A DNA stretch of 64,000 bases from positions 434,001-498,000 of the forward strand of contig CASHTG010000007.1 in assembly GCA_949357655.1 (NCBI GenBank), in the 5' to 3' direction. Numbering within the stretch: the first letter of the stretch is position 1; every line of letters begins with the position of its first letter. This DNA comes from Parascedosporium putredinis (taxonomy: Eukaryota; Ascomycota; Sordariomycetes; Microascales; Microascaceae). The notes under the pieces were generated by a model, which saw only the letters and a list, made by a program, of their open reading frames with translations, ran no database searches and had not been told where the DNA came from. This document shows positions 47,228 through 60,084 of the stretch, piece after piece. The position numbers and the translations under genes are program-made.

Positions 47228-50200
47228 CGTGTGTGAGGTTGTAAGAGGAACCCTGGTTGTTTTCGACGACTAGTAGTTATTTTCTAGAAAGAAAATGTCT
47301 AGACCCCTCCTGCAATAAATGGGCTGAGATCGCCCTTTTATGTGCTAGGTGAGGAGTGGGCTCTTGTGCACGAAGGGAGAGGCAGGTTGACGTAGGTGGT
47401 GTATATAAGCACTGCGATGGTCTCGAGGTGTTGTGAGAATGGTGCGCCTCGACAAGTGAAGCACGCTAACCAATCTCAGCAGAACTTTCAAAGGGCGTTG
47501 CTTCCTTGGGGCTTTTTCTCGATTGATTGATGCAAGTCTGTTGGACCGAGGCCGTAGAGTTTTGGCGACGAAACCGTGATGTGAGAGAGGTGAGAAGAAG
47601 CCGAACGCAATTCCGTATCGTCGTGGCGCTGATGTATCCCAAGCCCTACTGCTTCTGAGGCCGAGGAAAGAGCGAGTGTTGAAGGGGTCGGCAAAGGTCG
47701 ACAGGAAACTGCGATCGGGGAGAAGCACACTTTTTGATACCCACCTCAGGATCCGCGCAGTTGGTTAGCCAAACCCTCCTGACCGAGACGGCAAGATCGA
47801 AATAGTGCGGCGGCGCTTGGGGCCTTGCGAGGCTTGTCCTTCTGGTGCAGAGTTTCTTCGCTGTGGAAGAGCAGTGGCCGCCAGTCGTGGAACGGAAGAA
47901 CTAAAATTGGCTTCGAGACGGCGATGTGTTTTAGTTCCTGATCGGGGAAAGGCTCACGACGCCCTCCCGCAATATTGGTTCGGGTTGTTTTCCGACGACT
48001 CGAGCTTGTTTTCTCATGCCAAAAAAATACTCAAACGCAATTCCATAGACAAATTTCCAAAAGGCCAGTTGAATGTAAGAGGGAGTGAGAAAGAGGGAGG
48101 GAGGAGAGAGGGCGGTTTTCTCCTCGAACAGGCGGAACTGCAAAGAGAGACGAGTTATACAAGAAACTACGGGGGCACTCGCGAAAGCGGGGAGGGGTGT
48201 ACAGGTAAATCAATCACCCACCGGAAACATCCCCAATGTCGAGGATATCGGCTGGTCATGATCCCGTCTCAATTAAAAGCAGAAAAAAGATATATATATA
48301 AAGCTACAAAAATGCCCACCAACGCACGCGGAGAACCGGCCGCCCCTAACCAACTTACCCGGGAATTGGAAGAAACCCTCCCCATCCCCCTCCTCTCTCC
48401 TCCCCCTTCCTCCTCTCCCGAATTCCCAAGTGCAAATGAGGCGTGTGTACGTGCTGGCTGATCTTACACGCTCTGCCTCCTTGGGATCCGACTCACGCGG
48501 CCGCCGGACCCCAAATCTGATCCAACGGACTGGAAGAAGAAGTTTGTCTTTGCCTTCCATTTTTCTTCCTTTTATTTTTATCTATTGGCTGCGCAAAGAA
48601 CAGTCACCTCTTCTTTTTTTTTTTATCTAGAGAAAAAGGGTTTACAAAATGGATCGGTGATCCATGGGGCTAGCATTCTCTCCATATCGTCTAAAAGGAC
48701 ATCTCCTGATTGAGGCCATGAGGTCGAAGGCGATTGGCCAGGTTAATGAAGCACGCATTTCGGGAAGCACGCATTTCGGGAATTCCTATTAAAACTCGGT
48801 CCCGCTCTTGCTCTCAGGAAACCCATCCACTCTTCGTGACCCTCAGTAACAGGGCTTAACAACGAGGGGGAAAAGAAAAAAATTCAATGAGCGATGAGAT
48901 GCAGTCGCCGTTATTAAGGTTAGAAATTCGATGTCATTGACGGACGATCAATGGCTCATCTGCCGGTCAACGATTCCAACTACTTGTAGCCCCGGTCTCC
49001 AAGTCGTGCTCGAGTGGCACTCAATCGCGGATGACGAAGCTTCAACCCCGCCGGCGACAACTCATTGATGGAACATCCAGTCCGTCCGAACAGTGTAGTA
49101 GCCGTTCGTTGGGAGAGTCGCATTCCCCGGGACTCCGTTATTACGCTACTGCATCGATCGCAGATCGATTTTCATACCCCTTGGGGGCATCGAGACCTCT
49201 TCAGTCTTCCATTCCTTAAGTCCTATAATACAAGTTACTATAGATACTTTTTCCCTTCTCTGGCCTTCTTTGCCGTCAACCATCTCATAATCATCCACAA
49301 GAGATGTACTCTGCTCCATCCACGTGGCGTATCAATTGTAAATAGCCATTCAATTGCCAATGGTTGTTCTATTCTTGGCCTCACTTTCCATGTTAAAGAG
49401 CCTCATTTGGCCACATAATCACTCCATCAGGTACATGTACGTACAATTTGCCTCTCTCGGATCTGAGCTCTCCCCACGCCCATAACAAACGAAATCGTGC
49501 TATTCTCCTGATCGACCCATGACTCTTCTCTTCACCCCTAACCCCCACCGGACCCTTCAATGTTCCATCAAACCCTAGGGTAGTTCCCGGGTTTGATAGG
49601 TAAAACCCGCATCAGGTAGCGTCGCTTCGTCTGCAAGACAAGGGAGTAGTGCCGCGCGTCACAGACCAGGCGCACCGAGCACAGAGCACGTCGCCTCGAG
49701 CCCGACGGCCCTCTAGTGGAAGGAGAAGAAATCAAGATTCACCGGACCAAGGAAAAGCAGCGAGTATATGAGACAAGGAAACACCAGCTCTTCAATTTCG
49801 GGGGTAGGTCTGGCTCAGCTCCACCTCTATCGGGACATATCCCGCGATGCGGCCCTCGTCCACCCCGCATGTCAGGTACCCTAGCCCATGTGAGGTCTTT
49901 TCCAGGTTGGTGACTCCAAGAATGCAAAGGCTGGATGGAAGCCACGATGGGCAGGGCGAGAGTCTAATCCCCTCGAGTGAAAGATCTTTGCACACGTGGA
50001 ACAATTCTTTCTCGATGTCACCACCGTCTAACACATTTCCCAAAGTCCATCCGTGAAGTACAAGTAAAGAATGGCGGATTCGAAGTCGTTAAATTATTTA
50101 TTGCCATAGGTCATATTTCCTTCCAACTACATATAACCCAAAATAATCCAACAGAAGCGGGCATAAAGGGGGACAGACACCCTCATTAAGCTAGATTATG

Positions 50201-50629
50201 GGACGCCTATACCTTCAAAAATCATTCGGCAACCCCAGTCACGGCTTACTTCGACGCTGGAAAAGCCTCTAGCCCTTGTGTGCTGCGAACCCGCCGTATG
50301 AATGGTTGGGAGATATACACTGGAAACCACAGCCCGCGCAAGGTAAAAGAATATGAACAAGAAGGTCGTGATTGAAATCAAGTGTGAAGGGGGTGGTTTA
50401 GAGTGGACATAAGGTAAGTCAAGAAACAGAAGGGAATCATCGCTTGAAAGAATAAGTAGACAAAATGAATGCGTGCTCACGGGAAAGGGGAAAGGGAAAA
50501 GACGTAAAAAGACCAGTTGTAACATCCGCTGTCAATAATCTCTACCCTCTTCGCCTCATCCTTGCCACCCTTGCCACCAGACTCTTCAGAGCGCTTGAAA
50601 CAACTCCAAGACCTCCACCTCCACCCTCG
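47228..50629. other. Gene-poor spacer between the two secreted-protein genes
   Basis: 3.4 kb with only motif-free frames on either strand (the longest, 47805-48461, looks accidental). It contains a perfect 16-bp tandem duplication near 48752 and T- and A-rich tracts. Confidence 0.5.
48752..48783. repeat. 16-bp tandem duplication
   Basis: The unit GAAGCACGCATTTCGG occurs twice back to back in non-coding DNA. Confidence 0.9.
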
Positions 50630-51405
50630 CTATAAACACTCATACACCACAGTCGTCGCTACATCCACCGTCGCCGTGACCCCCGGCTGGACAATCGGCC
50701 CTAGGCCGCCCACCCGCGTCGACAGGTGCAGCGCACAACCTCCACAGTCCACCTTGCTCGTCACCGTCATCATGTCGAGGAACACAGTCACCGTGAGTCC
50801 GACCCAAACCTCGGGTACCACCAACGTAGACACGCACGGTGTCGATACTGCCGGAGCTTGCGCTGCGCCTTCGTCACCAATGACGACTGGTGTAGGTGTC
50901 GGCTCCTCCTGTCGGCCTTGAATCTTGATCGGTGTTGTTGTGGGGAGCACACCGTCTCGTATATCGTCTTCGTTCCAACTGCTGCTTCAGTCCTCTTCTT
51001 CGGTCGAGCGGCGTAGTATCCATCATCGTCCTCGCCATCATTGCTATAGTAGTCGCTGTACTCATCTTCGCATGAAGCTTCAGCAGGGAAGGTCTCCACG
51101 GTCACGGCGAGGCAGCCTCGGCAGTCTACCTGCTGCTGCACCGTGCGCGTCGCTTCGTACACGCGTTCAACACCCCCATTTTCAGTACACCATGGCCAGT
51201 AAGGCGGTGTAGGCAGACGGGAGTAAGTGACCCCGATGGTAGCAGTGCAAGGTAGAATCTGAGGATCTCCCGGCGGTCCTGCCACATGTGGTCCCGGCGT
51301 CAAAGCCGGCGCCGGGGTGGCCCGGGGAAGGGCATAAGCCGCTGTGGTAGTAAGGAAGAAGGCGAAGAATTGCGCAGTGCGGTAAGGCACCGGTAATAAA
51401 ACCAT
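50630..51405 (-). CDS. Secreted two-module CxGC protein B (relative of protein A)
   Basis: The start at 51405 gives MVLLPVPYRTAQFFAFFLTT, a signal peptide ending near AYALPRA. The mature protein repeats the plan of protein A: module 1 begins PCTATIGVTYS and closes VDCRGCLAVTVETF; module 2 begins PCVSTLVVPEV and closes VDCGGCALHLSTR, followed by GLGPIVQPGVTATVD and a final C at YECL. Between the modules lies an acidic Tyr/Asp-rich linker (YSDYYSNDGEDDDGYY) absent from A. The frame breaks at G4 50942-50945 (forward); one base joins VCSP to TTTPIKIQGRQ. The product is about 258 residues. Shared cysteine spacing and the GLGP motif support common origin with A. Function unknown. Confidence 0.7.
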
Positions 51406-54400
51406 CTTAACCGTGATATGGGGTGAAATTTTGGGGGAAGGGATAAAAAGATGGATATCCTGATTGAGCTGGGCTCGGTTTTCAAGTGAGCCCAGTAGAG
51501 AGATGGCGGAGAGCTGAGGAAAGCACTGATGAGATGTGGCCACCGTAGATAAGTAAGATAGCGATACTTCGATATAGTTACACGATGAGATGTGCAGTTG
51601 TGGCGGCGATATAGTTTCTCTGTATAGGAGGCAAGAGGGTCGTCTGCTGTATAATTGTTTCGCTAGCTGCCCGGTGTGGTCGGTTTGCGTGTAGGTAGGT
51701 GGGTGGAATTGGACAGCCTCGGTAGAGAACTAAAGTTGACGGAAGCAGGCGGGCGGAAGCGGTCCAGATAAATATCAGACAAAAAGCCACCTCAGACGGA
51801 GCATCAAGAACACTTCTTCTGTCTGAGCTTTGGTTGGGATCGAATCTGCACTCTCCCAGTTCCAGACACTCCCTCCTCTTGGAGTACTCGCAACCAACCC
51901 CTTGGCGCAATATGATGTTGCTATCAGGCGACTTCGAAGCGGTAAGAGTGGATGGAAGAGGGTGTATCACGAGTGCTTCCCGCCGAACGTCTTTCCTTTT
52001 CTCTTTTCACCTTTATTTCGTTCTTTCCTTCGTTCCTGCACGCACCAGTTTGTGTGACTTATTTTCAGATGTTCGGTTTTTTGTAGAAGAGGATGTGACC
52101 TGTTGGCGAAAGATGGGAAGAAGAAGATATGCGCACCCTTATTTCCAATCCACTTCTCTCATTCGTTTCTCTTTTTTTTTGTGTGTTTCTGCCGTCCTTC
52201 CCTCCTCCTCTTCCGGTCGGCTTTGGCTTGTCCGTTGGGCGGTTCTTGTTATTACGCTGGCGTCGCAACCAATATCGAGGTGCGCATGTGTGGCATCCAG
52301 CCGATGTCAGGTTTCCTAGCACTTCTTCTTTCCCACTATCTTTGCTCGCCTAGTTCTCCTTGGGGTCAGCTCTCCCTTCTTCTACCTGTTCACTTTTGCA
52401 CAGTGCACTTTGCGCCCTTCGAGATCTAGTGGCGGTCCCTTGTCTATCTCTGCTTTATTCTTTTTGGTTCTTCTCTTGTCGAATCTTATTACCGAGAACC
52501 AGGAAGGGACCAGAGTAGGGTGAGACGGTGGTGAGATTGATGAATCCTGTTCCGTTGGGCGGGCGAGGGGGTGTAAGTGGGTCAAGGGGGCGTAGGTAGG
52601 ACGTGATCGGGGAACGACAGAAGCGGCAACGTACAGCTCTCCAAGGTGTCCTTGAATTAAGAGAGAGTCTGAAGAAGGAAGGAGTGAACGAAAGATACTA
52701 GTCGAGCTCCACGCCACCCATTTCCCCTGGGGACTAGGAAAAGCGGACGGAAGGGCCGCAGACATATAAGTGGTGGATGTGTGAAAGGAAGGAGGGGGAG
52801 ACAAAGAGGGACAGACGAGAGACGAGTAAGTTCAACGAAATGGGGTACAGTGCTCTCGAGATGTCTGGCTTGGGGGTGTATGGGAGAGACGCTGACAGGG
52901 AAGAGATGCAAGGGCGCGGTTTCCTGGTTTTCGTGTGTGGGCGTTCGTTACCAGACTTCCGTCGCGCCTTCGGTCGGATACGTCCGGTATCGTGGATCCA
53001 CTTGGAAAATATAGGAAAGTGCGCCGAAGGAAAGAAGAGAGAGGTTACGGGGGACCCCAAAATAGAAAAGGAAGGAAGAAACAAAGAAAAAAAGAGAGAG
53101 AGACGTTGAGAGGAAGAAGAGGTTGGGAGAGCAATAGGAGAGTCGGGAAACCGGATTGAACGGCTGGCTATCTGGAACGTGTTTGGCTTGGTTGAATTCA
53201 ATCGAGTCTCTTCTTGGCCAAGGACCGCAAGAATGGAAATAAACTATATGATATCGATTTAGAGGTTCATGTTTGCACAGAAAGTCAAGTTGGTTGTCGT
53301 ATCCTTAAACCCGTAGAGGCTCTCATTCTCAACATTGGTACCGTCTCTTTTATGATCTGTATATTACGCTCTCGGTTCTCATGTTGGATCTCCTTACTTG
53401 TGATCTAACACATAGCCCTATCCCCTCTGGGATAGAAATACCTCTATCTCCCCTTTCTTTGTCTTCAGTGCAGGGAATGATCTGTTAGTGTCATGCCGTA
53501 GGTGTAGAAACTGAAATTTGATGGTGTGTAGCAACATCTAGGTGAGAGAGCAAGGGGCATAGAACCCGGAAGAGAGAACATTGAACAAATGTGGAAAAAT
53601 ATGATGATGTATCACGAGGGCGACTTGGCGATGGGTGTGAGCCAGCAATAAAGAAACAAAAGGTCGAAGGACGGGAAGCAAGACCTGGTCGTCTCCGGGG
53701 TGGTCTGGTCGTAAACCCGCTGTTCTTGCCTCAATCCGTTCCACGTCTAGTATTGGGATTTATATTCGGCGGGGAGCGATGTGTTTTCTCTTCATTTAGC
53801 TTCTCTGTCGAGTATTCTAGCACCTAGTGTCTGCAATGGATGTTGGGTGATTCGAGACCAAGAGGAAGGAGGCGTGGGAATATAAAATAAATACAATGGA
53901 TCCATTGATCTAAACCACTTAGTGCCGCTTGTCAAATGCAGGACGGAAGGCGAAAGTTGGGGGTTATTTTTGGCGTGTGGACCTCCCCGTGCGAGTGGAG
54001 CAGCCGGTCATTCCCTGAAATTCTTTTATTAAAATCCTGTCCTCCTACGGTTATTTGTTGGGCAAGGAGAGTACATCCATAGATGATGGATAGATCAATA
54101 GATCAGGGTGAAGCGTGGAGGGCGATGGTGATATTTGATATAAAAGCAAAGGTTGGATGGCACGACCTGAGTCTCGTCTCCGTTACAAACGACTATCCTG
54201 TGCTGTGGGGAACTTTGAAGAAGCATCCATAGATAATCTACATAGATCCATAGATGTACAATCAGGACGTACAATTAGGACGCCAAGTGTTGCCATGGAG
54301 GCTCTATTAGGAACCAAGATCCATCCAGACTAGATCCGCTCCGTTCCCCTCTCGGTGGGGAGAAGAACTGGACCGAATATTCCCTACCTATATGTATTTA

Positions 54401-57196
54401 TTGAGCGACTGTACATATCCATCTATGATGGATATATCCCTAAGAATGGGTCCTTATTGGAACCCGCCCCTGTCGATCTGCCCTCTTCATCGCGCCTTGT
54501 AACCTCTCCCTCTAGCTTCTTGGGTCAACAGTGGCCATACCTTAGACACCAGCATCGCAGGCTAAAGGCCGGCCATCCTTAGAAAGACCGCGTTGGGGGC
54601 TAGCACTGAAAGGAATTCCCGGACATATCGATCGGAGCTCAAAAGTGGAGGCATAAAACGCGAGACCCAATCTATCTCGGACGGGTTCTCTGGGCGCGCG
54701 AACTATAGTTGTGCGAGCCCAGCTTAAGACGGCCTGTCGTCGATGGCACCAAGAGGGCCCCCAGTGCAACGTTTCCATTTCTCAAAGTTCAAATGTTGTG
54801 CCTGTTTGTTTCTTGGCCGCCACCAAGTCCTTGAAATGATTTAGTTGCTATCTCAACCATAGCCGGCTAGCTTGCCAAGCTGATTTATGTTGACGGCCTC
54901 AAAGCAGAGGTTATGCTAGAGAGGTGAGCCAAGAAAAAGTTCGCTACAAGTTCTTACTATTAGGATATATAGCGAATGCGACGGAAACCCCCTCTTCCTC
55001 ACTGCCCAGACGAGGGGAGAACAAGACGGTTAGTGACTGGGTGGGCGTCGGCCGATATGTGCCTATCGGCAGGCCCAAGCCAGTAGGACTCCGGCAAAGG
55101 CCGAGTCCGGCAGATAGAAACGTAGAGCCGAGAATTTAGTCAGTGGAGCTGGGACGCAGCCTCTGATTCCTCTTCTTTTTCTCTTGTCCTGGCTTCTGTT
55201 TCCGTTTGGCGTGGCACCTCGCCTCCACCCGCTGCGGCAAGAGCGCAAGGACACCCGTCCACCCGTTGGGCCATATCTACGTATTCCAACATCGCGTTGC
55301 TCCCTCTTGGCGGAGAGCAAGTTGGGTTGAGGGCTGCGGCGATATAAGTGATTTCAAAGCAGGACCTCTCTCGAGTTAAAAGTTTTATTTTATTTTTCAA
55401 ATTAAAAAGAAAAAAGTAAGAAGAAAAACTTAGTACCAATAGCCGGGAGAGGCTAGACGAGGATAGGCAAATAACCCCTAAGGAAAAAAAAAAAGGAGAC
55501 AGGAACGAAAGACAAGAGGGCGAAGAAAAGAAGACCCCATGGCAAAAGACGTGGAGCAACGCCAATTCTCGTCGGGGAAGCTAATATATAACCAGCGGAG
55601 CCACGTGAGGGCAAGAAAACGACGGGTCCATTGCAATTAATATCCACAGAGACCAAGTTGCACGGAAACGGGAGCGAGAAAGAGGGCGCAACCCAGGGCG
55701 ACGGAAGTGGAAAAGGCGGCTTTTGTCCTTTGTTTGGCCCGGTTGAATAGGGCACCCTCTACTCCCTTTGTCTCTCTCTTGATTTCTCCAGTCCCAGAGT
55801 GTCCAGTCTCTTGGGTGGCCGGAGGTTGACCACCCTCTTCTTCCTCCGGATAAAATGAGGTGACCGCCCATCGCCCACCGCCCACCCCTCCTCCTCTTGC
55901 CACAAAACACGCGCAAATGGCGTTAACTAGGGTTTTCTTGGGGGAGAAGCGTACGGGCTCATCAGCGCTGGTCTAAGGTTGGGCATCGGGGCCGACAAAA
56001 TCACAATATCGAGGTATAAAAGGGGACGAGAAATTATATTGAGTGCGGCATGCACCCCCTGCCATGTATACAGATATGGTCCTATTCGTTATCACCCTTT
56101 CTCACACCCTCCCCCTCCTCTTTCTATCTCTCGTTCTCTACCCCTTTACGATCATAAACTAGCAATAGTTTATAGTATTCTCAATTGAGGCCAGGAGAAG
56201 CATTGTAGGTGAAAGAGTCATCCAGAAACAATCGATAGAAACAAAAAGACCGCAACAGAGATGGTACCGAGAAACAGAGATTGAGGTCAAGGTAGACACA
56301 GAAATGGTGAGATAGAGAGGTTGTATGCTTTTATATTAAAAAATGACTTGGAGGGTGTGTGGGATGTTCTATTTATAGACAGGGGAATCTATCGATATAA
56401 TGGCGAGCGTGGACGAGAGCGGGGAAAGAGAGGAATCAGGGTTCCCTCACTGAAAGCCGGAATATTCTGAGGCAGACAGCCGATACATCCATAGGGATCA
56501 TGATAAGCCCGCAACTAGCCAGTGGTGAGAGCCTTGTGCCAAGTTACGTGGGATACTGTTGGTCTCACACTTGCTTGGGTGTCGTGTTGCTCGGCGCCGT
56601 GACGAGAGCCCGAAGCCGATATCAAAGCCAAGAGCCAGTAGACGGGAGAGCCTTGTGAGGCCACACTCGCTCATAGCTGGAAATGAACCAGCTGCCTAGG
56701 GTCGATTCACGCAAGTAATCCTACAAGTAATAGAGACACGAATGTCTAGCCATGTAAGGGAACATCGCGGCTCAGCAATGCAGGGGAAGAGACTCCATGG
56801 TGGTTGGAGATTCTCTCCTACGAGTATCTGCGAGCGCTCCAGTGAAGCCAAGAAACACCGGAATGTCACTCAGGGATTGTGAGCGGATGCCCATCGCCTC
56901 TCTTCCGCATGTTCGATTGTAGTTCGAGATATTGCAAAGGACGCAATGCCGGCGCGCGCGTGCATGCACATGCGTACTCGAACGCGCCACCCGGGTCGCG
57001 CCAAAACGAAGAGGGCACCATAACGTGGAGTGGTGATTTGTGTTACAAGATTTTGAGTTGCGAGGAGGGACAAGCCTGTGATATCCTAAAACCTCCCAGA
57101 CCGTTGCGCGCAGGAGACAAGAAAGTAATAAGAGAAAAAGAAAAGCATTCCCTAAACCATTCGTTGCGTCATTGTCTCCTCCCTTAACCGCTACTG
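51406..57196. other. 5.8-kb gene-poor region
   Basis: No frame on either strand has a conserved motif, and composition shifts between purine-rich, pyrimidine-rich and AT-rich blocks. ATCCATAGAT occurs at about 54076, 54224 and 54246, with related palindromes at 53893 and 54415. No transposase or reverse-transcriptase motif was seen. Confidence 0.5.
54073..54450. repeat. Cluster of ATCCATAGAT-type short repeats
   Basis: ATCCATAGAT is found three times within about 180 bases, along with partly palindromic variants such as ATCCATCTATGATGGAT. The spacing is irregular, so it is not a simple tandem array. Confidence 0.6.
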
Positions 57197-60084
57197 TTAC
57201 AGAAAGTTGATCATATCGTCATCCCACTCAACCTCCCAATTCATCACATCAAACGGATCACTCTGCCCATCCATAGCCATGCTCATATCCCAACCCCCAT
57301 CCCCCACCTCAACCCCCAAGCACGCCCTGAGGAAGTTGTTCCTGCTCGCCAACAGGCACCTCGGCCTCCTCCACCCCCGCCTCACCCCCGCACCACCACC
57401 CTCCGCCGCCGGCCCATCGCCGACATCCACACCACAGTACCTCGCCGACTCCTTCATGAGCTCGTACGCCTTCTCCACGCCCACCTTCATCCTCTCCATC
57501 ATCCACCCTTCCAGCTCCGCCGCCGCCACCCCTTCCTCCCCCGCCTCCACCTGGCTCAGCAGCGCCGTGCAAAACAGCATCGCCTTGACATTCGTCTCCC
57601 CGGCCCGGATCCTCTTGGCCATCCACGCCCCAGCCTCCTTCATCGCCGCCTTCATACCCGGGTCCGCCGCCGCGAGCGCCACGCCTCCGGCCCCCGGCGA
57701 CGCGGGCGCGCCTTGCTGCAGACCCCCTTCGCCCAGCGGACCCTGCGCCGCCTCCCGCTGCGCCGTCAGCAGCTCGTGGCCCATCAGCATGACGCTCTGC
57801 ATGAGGATCGCGCGCGTCGACCCGGACGCGCACGTCGCAAAGTTGGCAAAGTAGACGGACCCGGGCGTGGGAGGAGTCGTCGTCGTCGCATCCCCGTCGT
57901 CCGGGGCCCGCGCCATCAGGGCGCCGAGCCGGCGCGCCGACTCGACGAGCATCTTGCGCGAAAAGTAGTAGGCCGGGTTCTCGAACGCCACGGGCAGGAG
58001 CGGGTAGTGCAGCGCCACGACGAAGCGGTAGGTCAGCATCTCCACGTACCGCTGATGAAAAACCGTGACGGCGGCCGAGGGCGAGGACGCCGTGGTGGCG
58101 ACGAGGCGCGTGAGCGCGCGGGAGATGGCGTGGCACGAGGCCGTGAGCTCGGCGTTGAGGCGCAACGTCTCCTCGAAGCCGGGCCGGGAGCCCGCGCCGT
58201 TGACCATCTTGGCGACCGCGAGCCGGATGGGAAAGTGGCGGAGCAGGAGGAGCTGGAGGGAGGTTTGCGTGTGCGCCGCCGCGTCTCCGCCGCGCTCGGA
58301 CGGCTCGGTCTCGCGGTCGGCGTCGCCCGCGCTCGAGCCGTACGCCACGGTGGGGAAGAGGTCGTCGGAGAGACTGTCGTCATCGAGGTTCGAGGGCGGT
58401 TCCGTATCGTAGTCGTCGAGCGAGAGGAGGGGCGGTCCGCCCGAGTCGATGCTGGTCTGCACCACCATCTCGAGAATGGTCGCCCACACCCGCCGGCGCA
58501 TCTCGGCCCGTAGCACCGTCATGGGCGGTAGGTGGCGCGGGTCGCGGTGCAAGCCCACGTACATGGCCGCCCGGAGCAGGGCCCCGCGTCCGGCCACGTC
58601 ACGCCGCCCCCGACGCCGCACGCCTGGCGCGCGAGCTGCAGCAGACACATGATTTGTACCCCGGCCATGCTGATGGTGGCTTTCTCGGGCGGCATGAGGA
58701 GCCATATGCGCGCCTCGTAGGTCCACCGCATCGCCGCCTCCCGCAAGGAGAACCGGTCGTCGGCCATGCTCGCCCCGATGGCGGCGCAGAGCTGCATCTG
58801 CATTCGGAAGGCCATGCCGCCCGCTCTGCCACCACAGTTGGGGCCTCCTAGGCCTAACCCCCGGGACCTCCTCCACGGCCACAGCCGCCGCCCCGGCCGC
58901 CTCGATGACAGCGGCCCCCGCCCCTATCGCGATCACCACCACCGCCGCTGCTACCCCCGTCGCGCCAATAGCGCTCGTACTCGGCGCGGAACGATGGGAC
59001 GTGCAAGATGCGGTACGTCCCCTCCATGGTGGAAAAGTAAATGTCGATGAGGCCGTCGGCAACGGCACGGTTGGCTAGGGAGTTTCCTAGATCGTTGGTC
59101 GACAGGACGGGCATGCGGCGGCGCTTGATGGCGCGGGCGAGAGCCTTGCACTCGCCGAGAGTGATGCGAAATTTGGCTCGCGCGCTTTCGGAGCGCATGG
59201 CTAGGCCGATGATAAAGTGGAACTATAGCCATGCGAATGCGCAATGAAGCAAAACCGTTAGCAAGCAGCCCCATGTAGATATATATATATATAGATATAA
59301 ACATAGATATGTATGAGTGTGTCGGTGAGAGACGGAGAAGAAGACGAAACGAGACAGAAACAGTGTGTACATACCAGCACAGACGCATGGATCCAGTGGC
59401 TAGGCCCCAAGAACCTCGTCTTCTGCAGCATCCCCTCATCGGCACCGGCCCATCCTTGAACGACCGACCCGCCGACGACCCGCTCGAGGCACCCCTCCCC
59501 GCGCTCAGCGATTCCACCTGCCACTCCAGCTGCCTGATTCGGTCCACGAGAACCCGGGGTCCAACCCCCGCTCTCCACATCCGCGTTATCGACCCAGATA
59601 TTGTCGCGCCCAAACAGATCCCGCGACGACGTCCTCGGCCCCCACCCTCCACCGCCACCGCCACCGCCTCCGCCTCCGCCTCCGCCAACGGGCAGCGCCG
59701 CAGCCATCTCCGGACTCAGCTGAGTAGAGTCGGTTCTACCGGGCGCCGGACGCCGCGGTAGGAAGATGGGAGTGGAGCCCGGACCGGAGGGCGCGGAGAT
59801 GGAGGAGGAAGAGCACGAAGACGAGGCAGTGGTGGGCGCACCGCCAAGGGACACGGCCGAGTTCGAGCCGCCGCCGCCACTGCCACCACTCATGGTGGAA
59901 AGGGGCCGGCTGGGGAGAGTAGCGTAGGAGCACTCTCGGTTGCCGGCCTGGACGCATGTGGTGCACGGGGACAAGCGGTCGCACCGGACTTTGCGCCGGC
60001 GGCACTGCTCGCAGGAGAGGGCGGGTCGCCGACGCTTCTTGGTAGAAGGGGGAGGAGGGTTACCTGGGGAAGATTGTCGGCCAT
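57197..60084 (-). CDS. Zn2Cys6 transcription factor with Fungal_trans domain
   Basis: The start at 60084 gives MAD; after one base repair the frame reads QSSPGNPPPPSTKKRRRP and the binuclear zinc cluster CEQCRRRKVRCDRLSPC, then TTCVQAGNREC (spacing C2C6C5C2C7C). A Ser-rich linker with a run of about 14 Gly follows. An intron at 59223-59374 (GTATGT..TATAG) joins HASVL to FHFIIGLAMRSE. The middle region has IKRRRMPVLSTND and DIYFSTMEGTYRILHVPSF, the usual opening of the fungal-specific regulatory domain. It continues with AMRWTYEARIW, MYVGLHRDP and MRRRVWATILEM. The C-terminus is acidic (NWEVEWDDDMINFL), resembling an activation domain. Breaks occur near 60070, 58850-58960 and 58580-58620. Target genes are unknown; the nearest neighbour is over 2.5 kb away. 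Confidence 0.85.
59280..59312. repeat. AT-rich microsatellite in the intron
   Basis: A TATATATATATATA run and related GATATA words lie inside the 152-nt intron of the transcription factor gene. Confidence 0.8.

Noticed and set aside
57207..58513. Long plus-strand frames opposite the Zn2Cys6 gene
   Set aside because: Antisense shadows of a GC-rich coding region; the minus-strand frame has the family motifs.
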